From Lineus longissimus (Eukaryota > Nemertea > Pilidiophora > Heteronemertea > Lineidae): a stretch of 64,000 bases of DNA. The stretch lies in assembly GCF_910592395.1 (NCBI RefSeq), contig NC_088308.1, positions 19,979,501 to 20,043,500 on the forward strand. Direction: 5' to 3'. The translations under genes and the position numbers were made by a program. Positions within the stretch are counted from its first letter, which is position 1; every line of letters starts with the position of its first letter. A model generated the notes under the pieces. The model was given only the letters and a program-made list of their open reading frames with translations. It did no database searches and was not told the DNA's origin. Positions 1 through 12,700 of this stretch are shown one piece after another.

Positions 1-755
1 TTGTTAAAATAACTCTCGGTAAGATAATGAAAGTGATTTTTTTCGAATTCACTTAGTTAAAACCATATTTTCTGTATAACCTTTCTAGATTGTCCGAGAT
101 CAGATCACCAAAATTATGTACACTTTGTATAGCTTCATTTATCGGATGAGATGGATCTTCTAACAAATGGGCGTTGCGTTCCATCTTGGCAAGTTGATTG
201 GTTCCACTTGGTCCGTGTTGCTTCTCGCAGGCTACCTAGTGATTAGAGCTTGTTTAGGCCTAACTACAGAATAGCCGGGACAGTAAAAAGTAAACCCAAA
301 CGGAAGTGCTGTACTGCGGCGCTGTACATTATTTTGTGCACAATTCCTATCATTTAGCACAGAGTGTCCCGGCTATTCTGCAGTTGCTCCGCTACCGGCT
401 ACTGCTGTACTGGTTATCGCCAATATCGGTACCATACATGATGATAAAGCTGTTGATGCCATTGATCCCATGATGCGATGGTAGAGTCTAGAGACATGGA
501 TACTGTAGACCCTTCTATATGATTATTAATTTTATTGTTGCAGGTTTCAATGCTTTTACAAAGCTGATCCGATTGATTGATTGGGTTACTTGAGAATTTT
601 ATGACCAGCAAGCAAACAAAGACTCTTGTCGTTGTGACGCTACATGATTGTGGATGCTGTTGACACTGACCTTTGACTCGTGATTTGTTGAACAAATATG
701 TATTGCTGAAGTCAGCTGATTCTGAAATCGGAAGTGCCTTGCATTACGCTACGTT
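1..755. promoter_or_regulatory. Upstream region and probable promoter/5' UTR of RBBP6
   Basis: No coding exon is recognisable here. It precedes the RBBP6 start codon at 756, so it should hold the promoter and 5' UTR, but no transcription start can be fixed. An ETS/GABP-type motif (CGGAAGTG, 301-308), common in housekeeping promoters, lies inside a 16-bp perfect inverted repeat pair (267-282 and 365-380). A minus-strand open frame at 414-695 has no recognisable domain and is treated as chance. Confidence 0.4.
267..380. repeat. Short inverted-repeat (foldback) element, 16-bp arms
   Basis: The arm CAGAATAGCCGGGACA at 267-282 is perfectly inverted at 365-380, with 82 bp between. The arms could be the ends of a very small foldback element or a hairpin. 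I see no clear target-site duplication, so transposon origin is unproven. Confidence 0.6.
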
Positions 756-3700
756 ATGTCCGTTGTGTATTATAAGTTCAAGAGCAGTAATGAATTTGAT
801 ACGGTCACATTTGATGGAATTGGCATCACGCTTGCAGACTTTCGAAAATCCATCTACGGTCAGAAGAAGTTAGGCAAGCCCTCGGAATTGGATGAAATTC
901 AAGTGAAAAATGCCCAGACTCAGGAAGGTGAGCACTATTTCTTTTGACTGTGTATAATCTGTAACCATGTTTATGCCCCAGGAGTCCCCTATTCATTCCT
1001 GCTCATTGTATTGTAGACCCCTACAGATTATCAAATTCCAGTTGGATTTGTATGTGCTCCTGCTACTGAGTGATAGACAAACTAATTCTTGAATGCCTGT
1101 GAGACATGAACTGGTTAATGATTCTGCGAGCTAACGCCTTTCCAAAGTCATCCCAAGCCAGTGCCAGCTGAGCATCTGTAATTAGCCAAGCTGTGTAACA
1201 GCCTGCAGCTTTCCTGATTGTCCTGTGTGTTTTGTAATGGGTAGCAAATGACAGCCAGCATGATGTCATCCATAACATTTGCAGCATAGTCATTGTGACA
1301 ACTACATTTTTCAGAATATGTCAAGGAGGATGACATGATCCCGAGGAATGCGTCGGTGATCATTTCTCGTGTACCTGTTGGCGGCATTGCGAAAACTAGT
1401 GCTTGGTGAGTACTTTACATTTACCATTTACTGTGTTTACTGTATGATCAATGTGGTGATAACCTTGGCCTTGTTCAGATATTCCTTTCTCCTGAATTTT
1501 GCAGTTTGTCTGATTGTGAATGGTTTTTTTAAGTGCACAACACGGCTAGTACATTTTGTTTGATTCTCGAAACAGTTTATTTGTTGTGACAGCATTCATT
1601 GCTTTACGTGGCTCACCATGGGAGTTCTTAAGGGATGGGCACCAATTGTATTTGTTGTATTTACTGATTGATAATGTTCTTATGTTTCAGGAAACAAGGA
1701 AGTGACAGTCCATATCAGGGAGTATGTTGTCTTTTCTTATCTTTCAATATTTCAAGTGCTTTGCATTTAAGGTTGCATTTGCATAGATAGTCAAGTTATC
1801 AGAGATGTCCTTATGTCATAGGTTGATGACGCATTAAAAAATTTACATATTTGCAATGTTTTGTACTTTGATTTTAAAGCTGCATATTGCCGACATCAGT
1901 ATGTAAATAGAGTATATTTGTGTGATATATCATGCATTTTCTGAGCCACATAAGGTTTGCCACATGTTTACTTATTATATATTTTACATAAAATGCCACT
2001 GCCCTTAATTTGCTGAAGTATTTTATCCTGTCCTTTAAAAATGGTTTACCAGAATGATTCAATGGGATTGCAGGATGTCATCACTCTGTCACTAAGTAAG
2101 CTGATATTTTCCATTTATTCAACTGGTTAAAAAAATGTCGGGGCTACATGTAGCTCTATCAAATGGCTGTTTTGTATCACACAACAGATGCCCAAACATG
2201 CCAAACCTGGCTCTGGTGATTTGCCTAATGTAAAACTGTGGTTGAACTATTTCAATTGGGTCTACCTGGAAACAAAAAACAAAAAAATACTGAGCCAAGA
2301 ATCTTATTGTGTTTTCTATTATACTCAGAAAACATTTTTTGAAAGGAAGGTACAGATCTTTATGGTGTCTTTCATGAAGAATCTTCCAGGTTAATTTATA
2401 TAAAACTAGCCACTGTGGCGTCAATTCTGAATTACTTAACAAAATCATATCCAATCCATAAATGTGTATTACTATTAAACAATAATTATGATAAAATAAT
2501 CATTTAAATTATTAATTTAAATAATTTGCTGGTAACAACCAAAGTCTGCATGGCATGGATCCACTTCTGTATAGGATCAGATGGTGACACCTGCATCTGA
2601 TTGTGTGTTTCAACTTGGTAGGCCTATCATTTGGTTGCGTCCAATTTGGGTGAACTGTCTGGGTCATCCTATTGCCCACAAATAAAGTGGGTGGTTAATT
2701 TTGTCATATTTCAAAAGCAATAAAAGGCTCTACTGCAGCCAGAAAAAGAAAGCACGTAATTGCACGTTCTGTAGAGTTTGAACCTAAACAATTGCGTTTT
2801 AGTAAGACACATTGTATCAGGCTGGACATTGTTATTTCGTGATGGACTCTGAAATTGCAGTTCTGTTATTTTCGCTTTTCACGGAAAACAACTGTGATCA
2901 ACTTGATACATGTATCTCAAAATAAACGACTTCTAACCAAAGATCGTAATCAAGTTCTAATGTAGGTTTGTTTCATCAATCATTTCCGTCCAATGTCTAA
3001 TATTTTGCTAGTCACTGTCTTTAGGCTTTGCCATCTTTATACTGTGATATCATTTTGTAAGCCGTGTTTTCATTGTGAGGATGATATAGTATTTATTTCA
3101 GAATAAAGATTTATAATGTTTGAAAGGGAATTGTCTTCCTTTTCTTTTACCTTTTCCTATCCTCCGTAACATTAGTCATCCCAGAGCAACTCCATTTGGT
3201 CACACATTTCAATTCAAGGCTACATATGTTTTTTAACTTTCATTTAATAACCCAGTCACTGGAGTGAACAGGGCGAACACAAAGATGGAAGCCCACTGGT
3301 GACTGTGGGCAGTGAAAAAAGAAGGAATTTACTGTCCAGTTACAGTGCACTTCAATTGTTCACTATAAATGCACCTGATATGAGTAGGTTGAATTGAATT
3401 TGAATCCTACTTCTAATTTTGTTTATGGTTTAAAAAACAATCAAAACTGTTTTGATTGGCAGTTTAGCCTTAAAATGGAGTTGTTCATGCATGTACCAAT
3501 GTAGTTTCTGAGAGATTTGCAAAGTCGGACAACTATATGTGCTGAAGAAGACAAACCAAACTACAACTCACTGGACTGCTGTTCGTGGCATAGGGGTTTT
3601 CAAAACCTGTCCGATATCTAGTTAAATTTCGAGCAATGGCGGGGTGAGGGACTTGGTTGCAAGGGTGCTGATGAATTCACTAAATGATTGGACTTCAAAG

Positions 3701-6700
3701 GCTGGCGTTGTTTGTAACATTAAAACAACGGTCCTTGGCAAGGGGCTAGTTAGTATTGACTGAACATTCAGTCTGACATCAACCTGAAAGAGAACAACTG
3801 AAATATGTGCAGTTCAAAATTTTAAAGAGATATTGAGTCAAAATTCAGGCACTTGAGATTGGTTCAATAGAGTAATCTAGCCCTGGATGATGATTGGAGT
3901 AGTCCAAATCAAAATTGGGGGGGGGGGGTTAAAACTTTCCAGGGGGCAAATTTATTGTGGTTCAAATCCAAGATACTTTACCCGAATTGGATGGATGTGA
4001 CTCTGTGTTCAAAACAGTGGATGATACCAACGCTTAGTTTTCTTAAGGACAGATCATCTCGCTTTGCTCTGCCAGCCTGGACTGACTTTACGAGGGAAAT
4101 ATTGGATTCAATATGGAATGTGCTGTAAGAAGGAACGTCTGATGACAATGATCCTTCTCTTGCTGATCCAGGTAAGTATGGCACTCCTGACCCAAACTGA
4201 CATGGAAAATATCATCTGAATCGTTTTCTCTCTTGGGCCATTTGGCTCTAACTTGCCCAGTGTTGAAAAGGGGAGTTTGAACCGGCAGTCAGTTACAGGG
4301 GGGGGGGGGATGCGATGGATTGTGAACATGTATGGAACTAATCGTTTAGGTTTAGGTCCTATGAACAGCTTAGCAAGCGGCTGCATGTAGTGGTAGTTAA
4401 TTCAAAGTATTTAATTATGAAGAATATTTTACAGGTTCCCATCTTCATCGGAGATATCTTGAGTAACACTCGTAAACACCCTCCTTCCATTGTGCTCTCG
4501 GGTCTCATGTGATTGTGTTCATAATTGACATAAGGAAGAGGGTTATTTAGTGTCTCTATTCAGCAATGGACTATTGTCTATTCATTATGGATTATTATTT
4601 CATTAAATTATGTGAGCTAAGCCTAAGGAATGTTCTTAAGAATAAGAGGTTTAATGACGACATTGATTTAAATCAAAAAGTGTTATCTTGTACAGTACAT
4701 GCAAGTTTCTTGCAAAACAACTTTAGTTGGTCAGATTACAATGTAGGACTAGGAGACTTTTTTCTTATTGTAGATAATGAAGTCGGCTTTGAATATGTTT
4801 GGTACTATCTTTGGTTCAGGCTAAAGATGTGTTTCAGCTAACTTTCCAATTTCATAAAAAAGTCAACGTTCCAGCATTAGTAACAGTGTAATTATTGACC
4901 AGTTATAGCTCTGTAGGCTCGACCCTTGCTGACGTCTACTCAACAAGGAAAGCGAGGTATTTGAATTTGTCCAATACAGTTTACACTAACTCACAGTGTT
5001 CTAATATGTTCCGAACTCACATTGCAAAAGAATTGGTCTGTGACGGGAATATCCGGGTGATTCCAACTTCATATAAAATGTATGTTACGTCGCCAATACA
5101 TGTATTGTATTGTATTGTTGAAACAATAACTTGATGTGTGTAGTCCTCTTTCGCATTTGTTAAGCTATGTTCAGACTTCAACTCAAGAATTGAGCAGTGT
5201 GACCTTACATGGTTGTATGGTTTCAAACTTATAACTTCTGCATCTAGTTTTGGATGACTGTTGTTCAGCGTTATTTTTGAGGTTATTGCATTTTTAATGG
5301 GCAGTGGCATTTTATATGGGTACATTGTTTCTGATGAATATATTTTTAGCAAATTTTATCTTATGTCTCAGATATCTTGTACAGTAATTTTGTTATTATG
5401 AAAATGTTATGATGATGTCTTTCATTTATATTTGTTGTAATAAATTAAGATGTGTGTTCTGCCTTTGTTTTCATTTCCCCATTCCCCTCTTCGGTGACTT
5501 TTGGACATCTTACTTGCTCTGCCCAAGATTTATTCAGTGTTTTAATTCCCTATGCAAGAGTTAGCTATTGGATTAGGCTGCCTTGTCTGGTGAATTAATG
5601 CCCTAGATGAATTCCGCTGAAGATAAACCACACATCCCGACTGGTCGTATGGAGTATTTCCAATCACACAAGGAATACTGGCACCACCAGACAGGAGGTT
5701 TTACCTTTCTCGTTTGATGGCTTTGAATCAGTTGCACAACTGGCAGAAATTGGATCAGAATAACATGTATCAATGCGCATTATGCATTGTTGGATCATTT
5801 ACTTCCAATTTCTGCTGTGGGGCACTTAATTTTTCAGAGTCCTCAGAGGAGAAGTAAAAAAGACTTACCACTGCATATTCCTGTGTCTTTTTCGCAAAAG
5901 AATGATACCAACACCAATGAAGCACAATAAAATACTAATTACATTATGATGCTGACCTAATTGGGTTTAAACATTTGAGTAAATAACCCACATTAAGTAT
6001 CCACTGACTCTGACCCTCTATGCACCCGTCTGATGCATTGTGCATGCAGAAACCAGTAGTTTGGCATATCGTCTGAGGAAACGCCAAAGCAATTCTCTTT
6101 TGTTTTGTGTAACCGGGTTCTGAGGCCATCTGTGGCATTGATGCTGATGAGAACTTGCTGCAAATGACTTTCTATAAATTACTGACTGACTTAAGAGAAT
6201 TCTCTAAATGGCATGGAAGTCTGAAGTCTTGGAACAATTACTACATGTATCCTGTGTTGCAAAGTTATCATATACATCTACCACTGTGAAATATTGTCTA
6301 TACTGTCTGGAGTCCCTTAATGGGAGTTTCACTGGTCAGTACAAAATAACTTCATCGGAAGTGTCTCGTTTGCTAGTATTGTCTAGTTTTGATCTGCTAA
6401 AGATTTTATCGGACAATGAGAAAAGTTCATCTTCGTGGTGTTAACACTGGTGGTGGTACCAAGATTGTCGAGGAGACTGGAGCAACCTGGAAGATTACCG
6501 TGGAACAGTTTGAAATATAGCAAGTCCCACTCCCATGTTTGGACAGACTTTTTCGCAAGAGTCGACTGATTGGATTCGTCGGTGTTTTGAAGACAAGCTG
6601 ATGCTGTTCAAATGATTCTGTGAACCATGCTGTCAGGAGTGGAAGCGTGGAGGGCCAAGGATTAGTCCCTTCCCCTGTTTGGTGTGCAAATACATTTTCC

Positions 6701-9700
6701 TGTTAATCACGTCCCTAAGTTTCTATCTGGTGCAGGTAATCTTGGAATGTTGCCTTAAATTGTTCTAAGATGTAAAGTGCAAAAGTGTTCATTATTTGTT
6801 CCAGTGGATGTTGTTGATGTCGCTGTTAAAAGGCAGATATCCATATTGGTCAACTCAGTTTACTTTGTCAACAAGTATTTACAGATTTACACTTCCTCTA
6901 GTTCACTTTCAACATTTGCACACCAATTCCAATTTTGCCAAGTACAGTGTTTCATTGTCATTGATTTCTTAATTTCAGGTAATCGACCAAATGAATTACC
7001 AAGATTTCCAAAAATTAACAGAGGTAAGACCTTGAGAAAGAGAAAATTGGGAGGCCACATGTTGGTCTATTCTTCTGGGGGAAGCACTCATGACCTTTTG
7101 ATTAGCAACCAAGTTCTTGATATTGTTTAATTTCACTTCCATGGCTGTTCCTTATGTACCGGTAAAGTCTTTATCGAGAATGATATATGATAATCTAATT
7201 CTGAAATTAATGGTTAACCTAGCCTGTAGTTTTATTTTATTTTGGGTTCCTTAATAAAAACTTCTGCAGCGGGCTTCATGCTTTATGTGATTCTCTTGAT
7301 TTCAGACGGCAGACTTGTCCAGTGCTGCTGCCTCTGAAGAGGACAAAATCCGTGCCATGATGGTCCAGTCCACCAAGGATTACGACTCTTCCAAGTAAGT
7401 TGATACTTCTATGTAACATTTTGAATGATATAATTGTAGGGTTAAATTTGTTTTAAGAGAAGTTGAGATTATTCTTTATCCATTCGCTATACACACGTTA
7501 AAAATCGCAGCCATCTTTCCAGTTCATGCTGAAGTCGAGGAGAAGAAAAGTATATAAGGCTTGTTTTGGCTGACGGAGTATGCCTGATTAGTCTCCAAGA
7601 CCAGTAACTGTACCAGTCACTCATTGTCTTTCCTATATAGTTACTAATTTCCCTTTCTACATCATATTGTAAAAGTCAAATTTGCTTTCAGCTACCAAAG
7701 GAGCAGGCTTCCTCACGGTGGATACACCTGCTTTAAATGTGGCAAGCCAGGACACTTCATTCAAAACTGTCCTCACAGAGCGGTAAGTTTAAGAACTTCC
7801 GTCTGGAATGTTAAGTGTCATTCAGCCTTGATATGGTTGAGATAAGTTTCACTGTCTGTCAGCTACTATTAATCTCAAAGAATGATCAGCTGCCTTTGGA
7901 GAATTTGATGATCCCTTTTAAGTTCTCAGATCACTTGAGATTTAAAACTGTTTGCCTGCAGTTATAATTGAGACAGATATGACCGAGGAACCTGTTATGA
8001 AACCTTGCCTGTGTTGTAATCAAATGACGTTATCTTTCAGGATCGTACCATGTGGTCCAACCACAGGGTCAAGAATCCAACTGGAATACCTGAAAGTTTC
8101 CTGACAAACCTGGATAATCCCTCAATTCTTGGACAGCCAGGCGTGATGAGGACAGCTAGCGGACGAGCTGTGGTGCCTACAATGGATGCGTGAGTATTCT
8201 ATCATTAAATTTGTGCCAAACAGGTTTCATGTTGTTGCACATGCATAACCTTATGCAAGATCTGCAAAATTTGTTCGAACTTCTTCCAACTGTGACGCTG
8301 ATTTAGAGTCACCAAAGGAGTATTTTCACTGACCAGACGCAGTAAAATGAAGATCATGATAATGGACTCCAATGGAGGAGAGGGGATCTTGGGGCTCTCC
8401 ATGTCAACCAGAGGAAAATGTCAGTGATCTATTATTTCATTGGTTTAAAAAGATGTGGACTTCATTTTGACTTTTATATTTCAGCATGGCTTATCAGAAA
8501 GGGAAGGTGGAGAGGCCTCCATTTGCACCTCGCAAGAAGAGTCCACCCCGCAAGCCCAAGCCCGAGGAGAAGATTCCTACTGAATTGCTGTGCCAGCTGT
8601 GTAACGATATACTCAATGATGCTGTGGTTATACCATGCTGCGGGAACAGTTACTGCGATGAATGTAAGTACATACAGAGAAAGATTCATTTATCCAAATA
8701 AGGTTGGCTTTTAATCATTATTTTGGACTGCATAAGTTGCTTATCCCATTTACTGAATTTGTAAATGAGTGTACTTTCTCCAACTTTGTACTAGGACATT
8801 ATAATTTGGCCTGTTTTGAGGAGAATACATTAGTGTTTTGTTAATAATTGATGGCCAAGGGCTGCTCAATTTGCTCTACAGAGCATAGATAAACTTTTCT
8901 GATCCTAACCCATGCACCAGTTTCTAAAATTGATTTGTAAGGAAATTGAGAGAGAAATATTATGTTGGAAGTCTTGTTCATGTCAATTGTGAAATTTAAG
9001 TTGGAGTTGCTGTTTTCAGGTGTGAGGGATGCACTTCTCGCCACGGATGATCACATTTGTCCTGGGTGCAAGGAAATTGATGTCTCCCCAGACAAACTTA
9101 TCGCTAATCAGTTCCTCAGGAAGGCGGTTATGAATTTCAAGAATGAGGCTGGATACACTAAGCAGGCCAAAGAAGCTCGCGCTAAGAAAGAGGAATCACC
9201 ACCCCCGCCTCCTCCACCACCTCGACCAAACCATGCCTCGAAACCAAAGATCAAACTGACCACAAAGTCAGGCTCCGTACCAAGCAGTCAGGAATCGCAG
9301 CATTCGGAGCTTGGTTATCCATCACCGGTGACATCCTCCGTCTCACTCTCGCAGTCGTCAGAGGAAGCAAATGCAAGTCCTATAGCTAGTCTCGCTGCTC
9401 CACCTCAAACAGTCAGGTATTTATCATATACTTTGTGCTTTACTACTCAGTATTCATCTTACACTTAGTTCTTTGCTCCTCAAATTCAGCTTGGCGCTGA
9501 ACACTAACCGACTGCTTGAATTATAGTCATAGAAAAACCTTCAAAACAACACTTGATCTTGTGTTCATCTGTGCAAGGTGACAGGTGTCATCAGTGTGAG
9601 GCCATATTTTTGCCTGCAGAGCCCTTGCTGAGCCTGTACTATAGATATACATTTGCTTCTATTCTTTCTAACAGACCTGTTGAACCCAATGAACCATATC

Positions 9701-12700
9701 ACAGGAATTATCACCGCCATCATCATCATGGACAACGAGATGACCGTTACCGGAACAATAGACATCGAGATGGTACACCCCCAGAGATCCGCCGGGATGC
9801 TCCTCCTGAAGTGGCGCTCCGAGATGGCCAACCACCTTTGGTTTACCAGGGAGCCCCTCCACAGGAGATACACTATCACCCTGACACAGCATCACCTCAT
9901 TCAGATGGGTGAGTAAATTGAGTCTTTGTGTGATTAAAAAAGGAATTACAATGATAAAATGATAAGGTTAACCTTTATATCCAGTGCATTGATTAGAGAC
10001 CAAACAGAAAAAAAGTTCAATGTTTCTCTGACTTATCCGTTTCTGTGATGACACTGGGACTTATTCAATGTCTTGATATCTTGGCCTTTAGGTTTCTATT
10101 TTGATTAGAGATTTAAATGAAAGTGGAGGCTTTATGCCAGCCAGTAGTATACAATTTGTTTCTTCTTCAGGCATCCAGTCCATCATCCACCACCACATGG
10201 AGCTCCAGGCCTTCCCCCTGGTATCCCGGTCATGCCTCCAGGAATAAGGCCACCTCCACCAAGAATGGAGATTGTGCCCCATCCTGGCCTCCAACGGCCT
10301 CCTCCATCTGGAGCTTTTCCACCAACAATGGACATCCTGGACCCCATGAGAGGAGCTCCTGGACCAATGGTGTTTCCTCAACTAGGACCACCTCCATCTG
10401 GTGAGTGTCAAGAGTTTCTCTTGCTTTGCATTAAGAAATCAATGATTTTGAAGAAGTCCTCTCTTTTGCTGATTCCTTAATACTGATTTTCGATTAACTG
10501 AATATAAGCTGATAAGCGGTTCTTAAAAGGAACTAGGAGTTCATTTAAACTTAAATAGTGTGAATTGAACCATGGTTTTAGATTCATATTCTATTTCTCT
10601 CTTTAATTTCTCTTGTTTCCTTTCAGGCCCCCTTCTTGGTCCCCCTATCATAATTGAGTCGAGGCCAATCCGTCCACATGTGACTGGCATGATGACCTCT
10701 GGTGAAACGCGGATGATGTCAGAAGATGAGTTCTATAGAACCCAGCATTTGATGCGACATAAAAAGTAAATTTGGCTATTTTTCAGTAAATTGCAAACTG
10801 GCATGACCTCAGCACAATGTGTTATTGCTTCTCCTCAAGTTGCAAAGCGTGTTCTTCTCTACAGGAATCTGTCAAGAGAAGTACTGTCCATGACATTGGT
10901 CTGTCAATAATTCTTCTGAAACCCTGATGCTGAGACTATCTGATTTGATTTAGAATCAGAATCCTACCAAAAGAGGTGTAGAACTGAAATTTTGTGGTGT
11001 GTGTTGTTTATTGATCTGTGCTAACTTTTCTATTTGATGTACGCTTTCAGGACAAAGCCAGGTCAGGATGATCAAATTGATGAATTTGCACGCGAGTTGA
11101 AAGCATTTCAGCGTGATCAGCTTCAGAGGAAAATGTCTCGATCCCGTTCAAGATCAAGGTCAAAAGGCCGATCAAAGAAAGGATCGAAAGGACGGTAAGT
11201 GTTGTCTTTGTTTTGTGCTTGTAAATCGTAAGAAATGATGTAAACTGTAGCCACAGTGTTTCACTCTGAATGTCTTTCATGCTGGCAGGATCCACAAACT
11301 AAGAAGTCATGCTTGCAAAAATATGCTGCAAAAGCAGGAAAATAGAGAGAAAAATGATATGTATTATATATTGTATATTGTATGATATAATATGTTTCAT
11401 TTCTTTGCATCTTTGTAGAACAAGGTCTCGATCGTTTACACGCTCCCCAAAAAAGAAGAGGTCTCGTACGAAGTCGTTTAGCCGATCAAGATCCCGATCA
11501 AGAGCAAAAAAACCCAGGTCAAGATCTCGTTCCAAGTTCTCTCGGTCTCGTTCACGCACTAGATCTTTTAGTCCTGGACCTCGCCCTCGATCCATTTCCC
11601 GATCAAGGTCCAGGTCTCGATCTAGAGGTCGTCGCCGACCACTTTCTCGGTCAAGGTCATTGTCACGTGCAGGATCATGGACTCCTAAAAATAAAAGGCT
11701 TAATTCCTTTTCACGTTCTCCTAGCAGCTCGAAGCGACGTTCTAGGAGTCGTTCAAAGCCTCGTCTTTCAAGATCGAGGAGTCGCTCCAGGCGACGATTT
11801 TCACGTTCCCGAAGCAGATCCAAGCCACGGAACAAACGATCACGGAGTCGGTCCAAGCCACGAAAACGAAGGAAATTGACGCGCTCTCGCTCGAGATCCT
11901 CAACCTTTTCATTTTCAAGGTCAAGGTCTCGTTCAAGACCACGATTCAGGACCCGCTCGCCATCACCATATAGGCGAAGGCAATCTTTGTCACCATTACG
12001 GCGAAGCCTGTCCCCACCTCCTTTCAGGCCAAGGTACCGACGTTCTCCAACACCACCATTCCTTCGGCCGGGATGGCAAGCTGGCAGGTCGCCTCCACCT
12101 TTCAGGAGAGGGGGAGGTCGAGGAGGAGGATGGCCTCCCAGGTTCGAGCAGCCACATCCAGATGACCAGTACAACTACCATCATCCACAACTGCCTTTTG
12201 CTGGAGCTCAAGCATATTATGGGTATGTCCAACTGTCTACTTTTCCATTGTGAAATCTTGCGTATGAAATTTGAATCTGTTTTTAAAATACCTTATCAAA
12301 TTGACTAGTTTTTTCCCTTTAGAAGTAAGCATAGTTATATTCTACAGCTCGTTTAATATGCTCAAGTGCTTAGTGAGATTTCAAATGCTATTAAATCACG
12401 AAAATCTTGAAAATTATTTTAAAGATTATTTCAGACGAGATCATGCATTTGCTTGTCTTTTCAGAATGTCAGCATATTATATTGACAATAATGGTCCCAT
12501 TGCTTACTATCCTTTTATCTCATTGCAGATTTGATCAGCAGCAGTTCCATGAGTATCAGGAATTCTTGAGACGTTTCCCAGATGGGCCACCACCTGCTGG
12601 GGCCATGGAGGATTTCATGAATAAACATAAACCCAAATCGCCACGATCACGTGGGCTTCAAAGAAGTCCTGGAAGGCAATTAAGTCATGAGAGAGGAAGG

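Noticed and set aside
6418-6522. Short frame reading GGGTKIVEETGATWKI, faintly like a KH or PNPase loop
   Set aside because: Only 34 codons, no flanking match in any frame, and it lies inside RBBP6 intron 3. Too little to call a relic.
11299-12174. Long minus-strand open frame (291 codons) rich in Arg, Asp and Leu
   Set aside because: It is the antisense shadow of the RS-rich RBBP6 exon 14, whose repetitive codons keep the other strand open. It has no recognisable domain.
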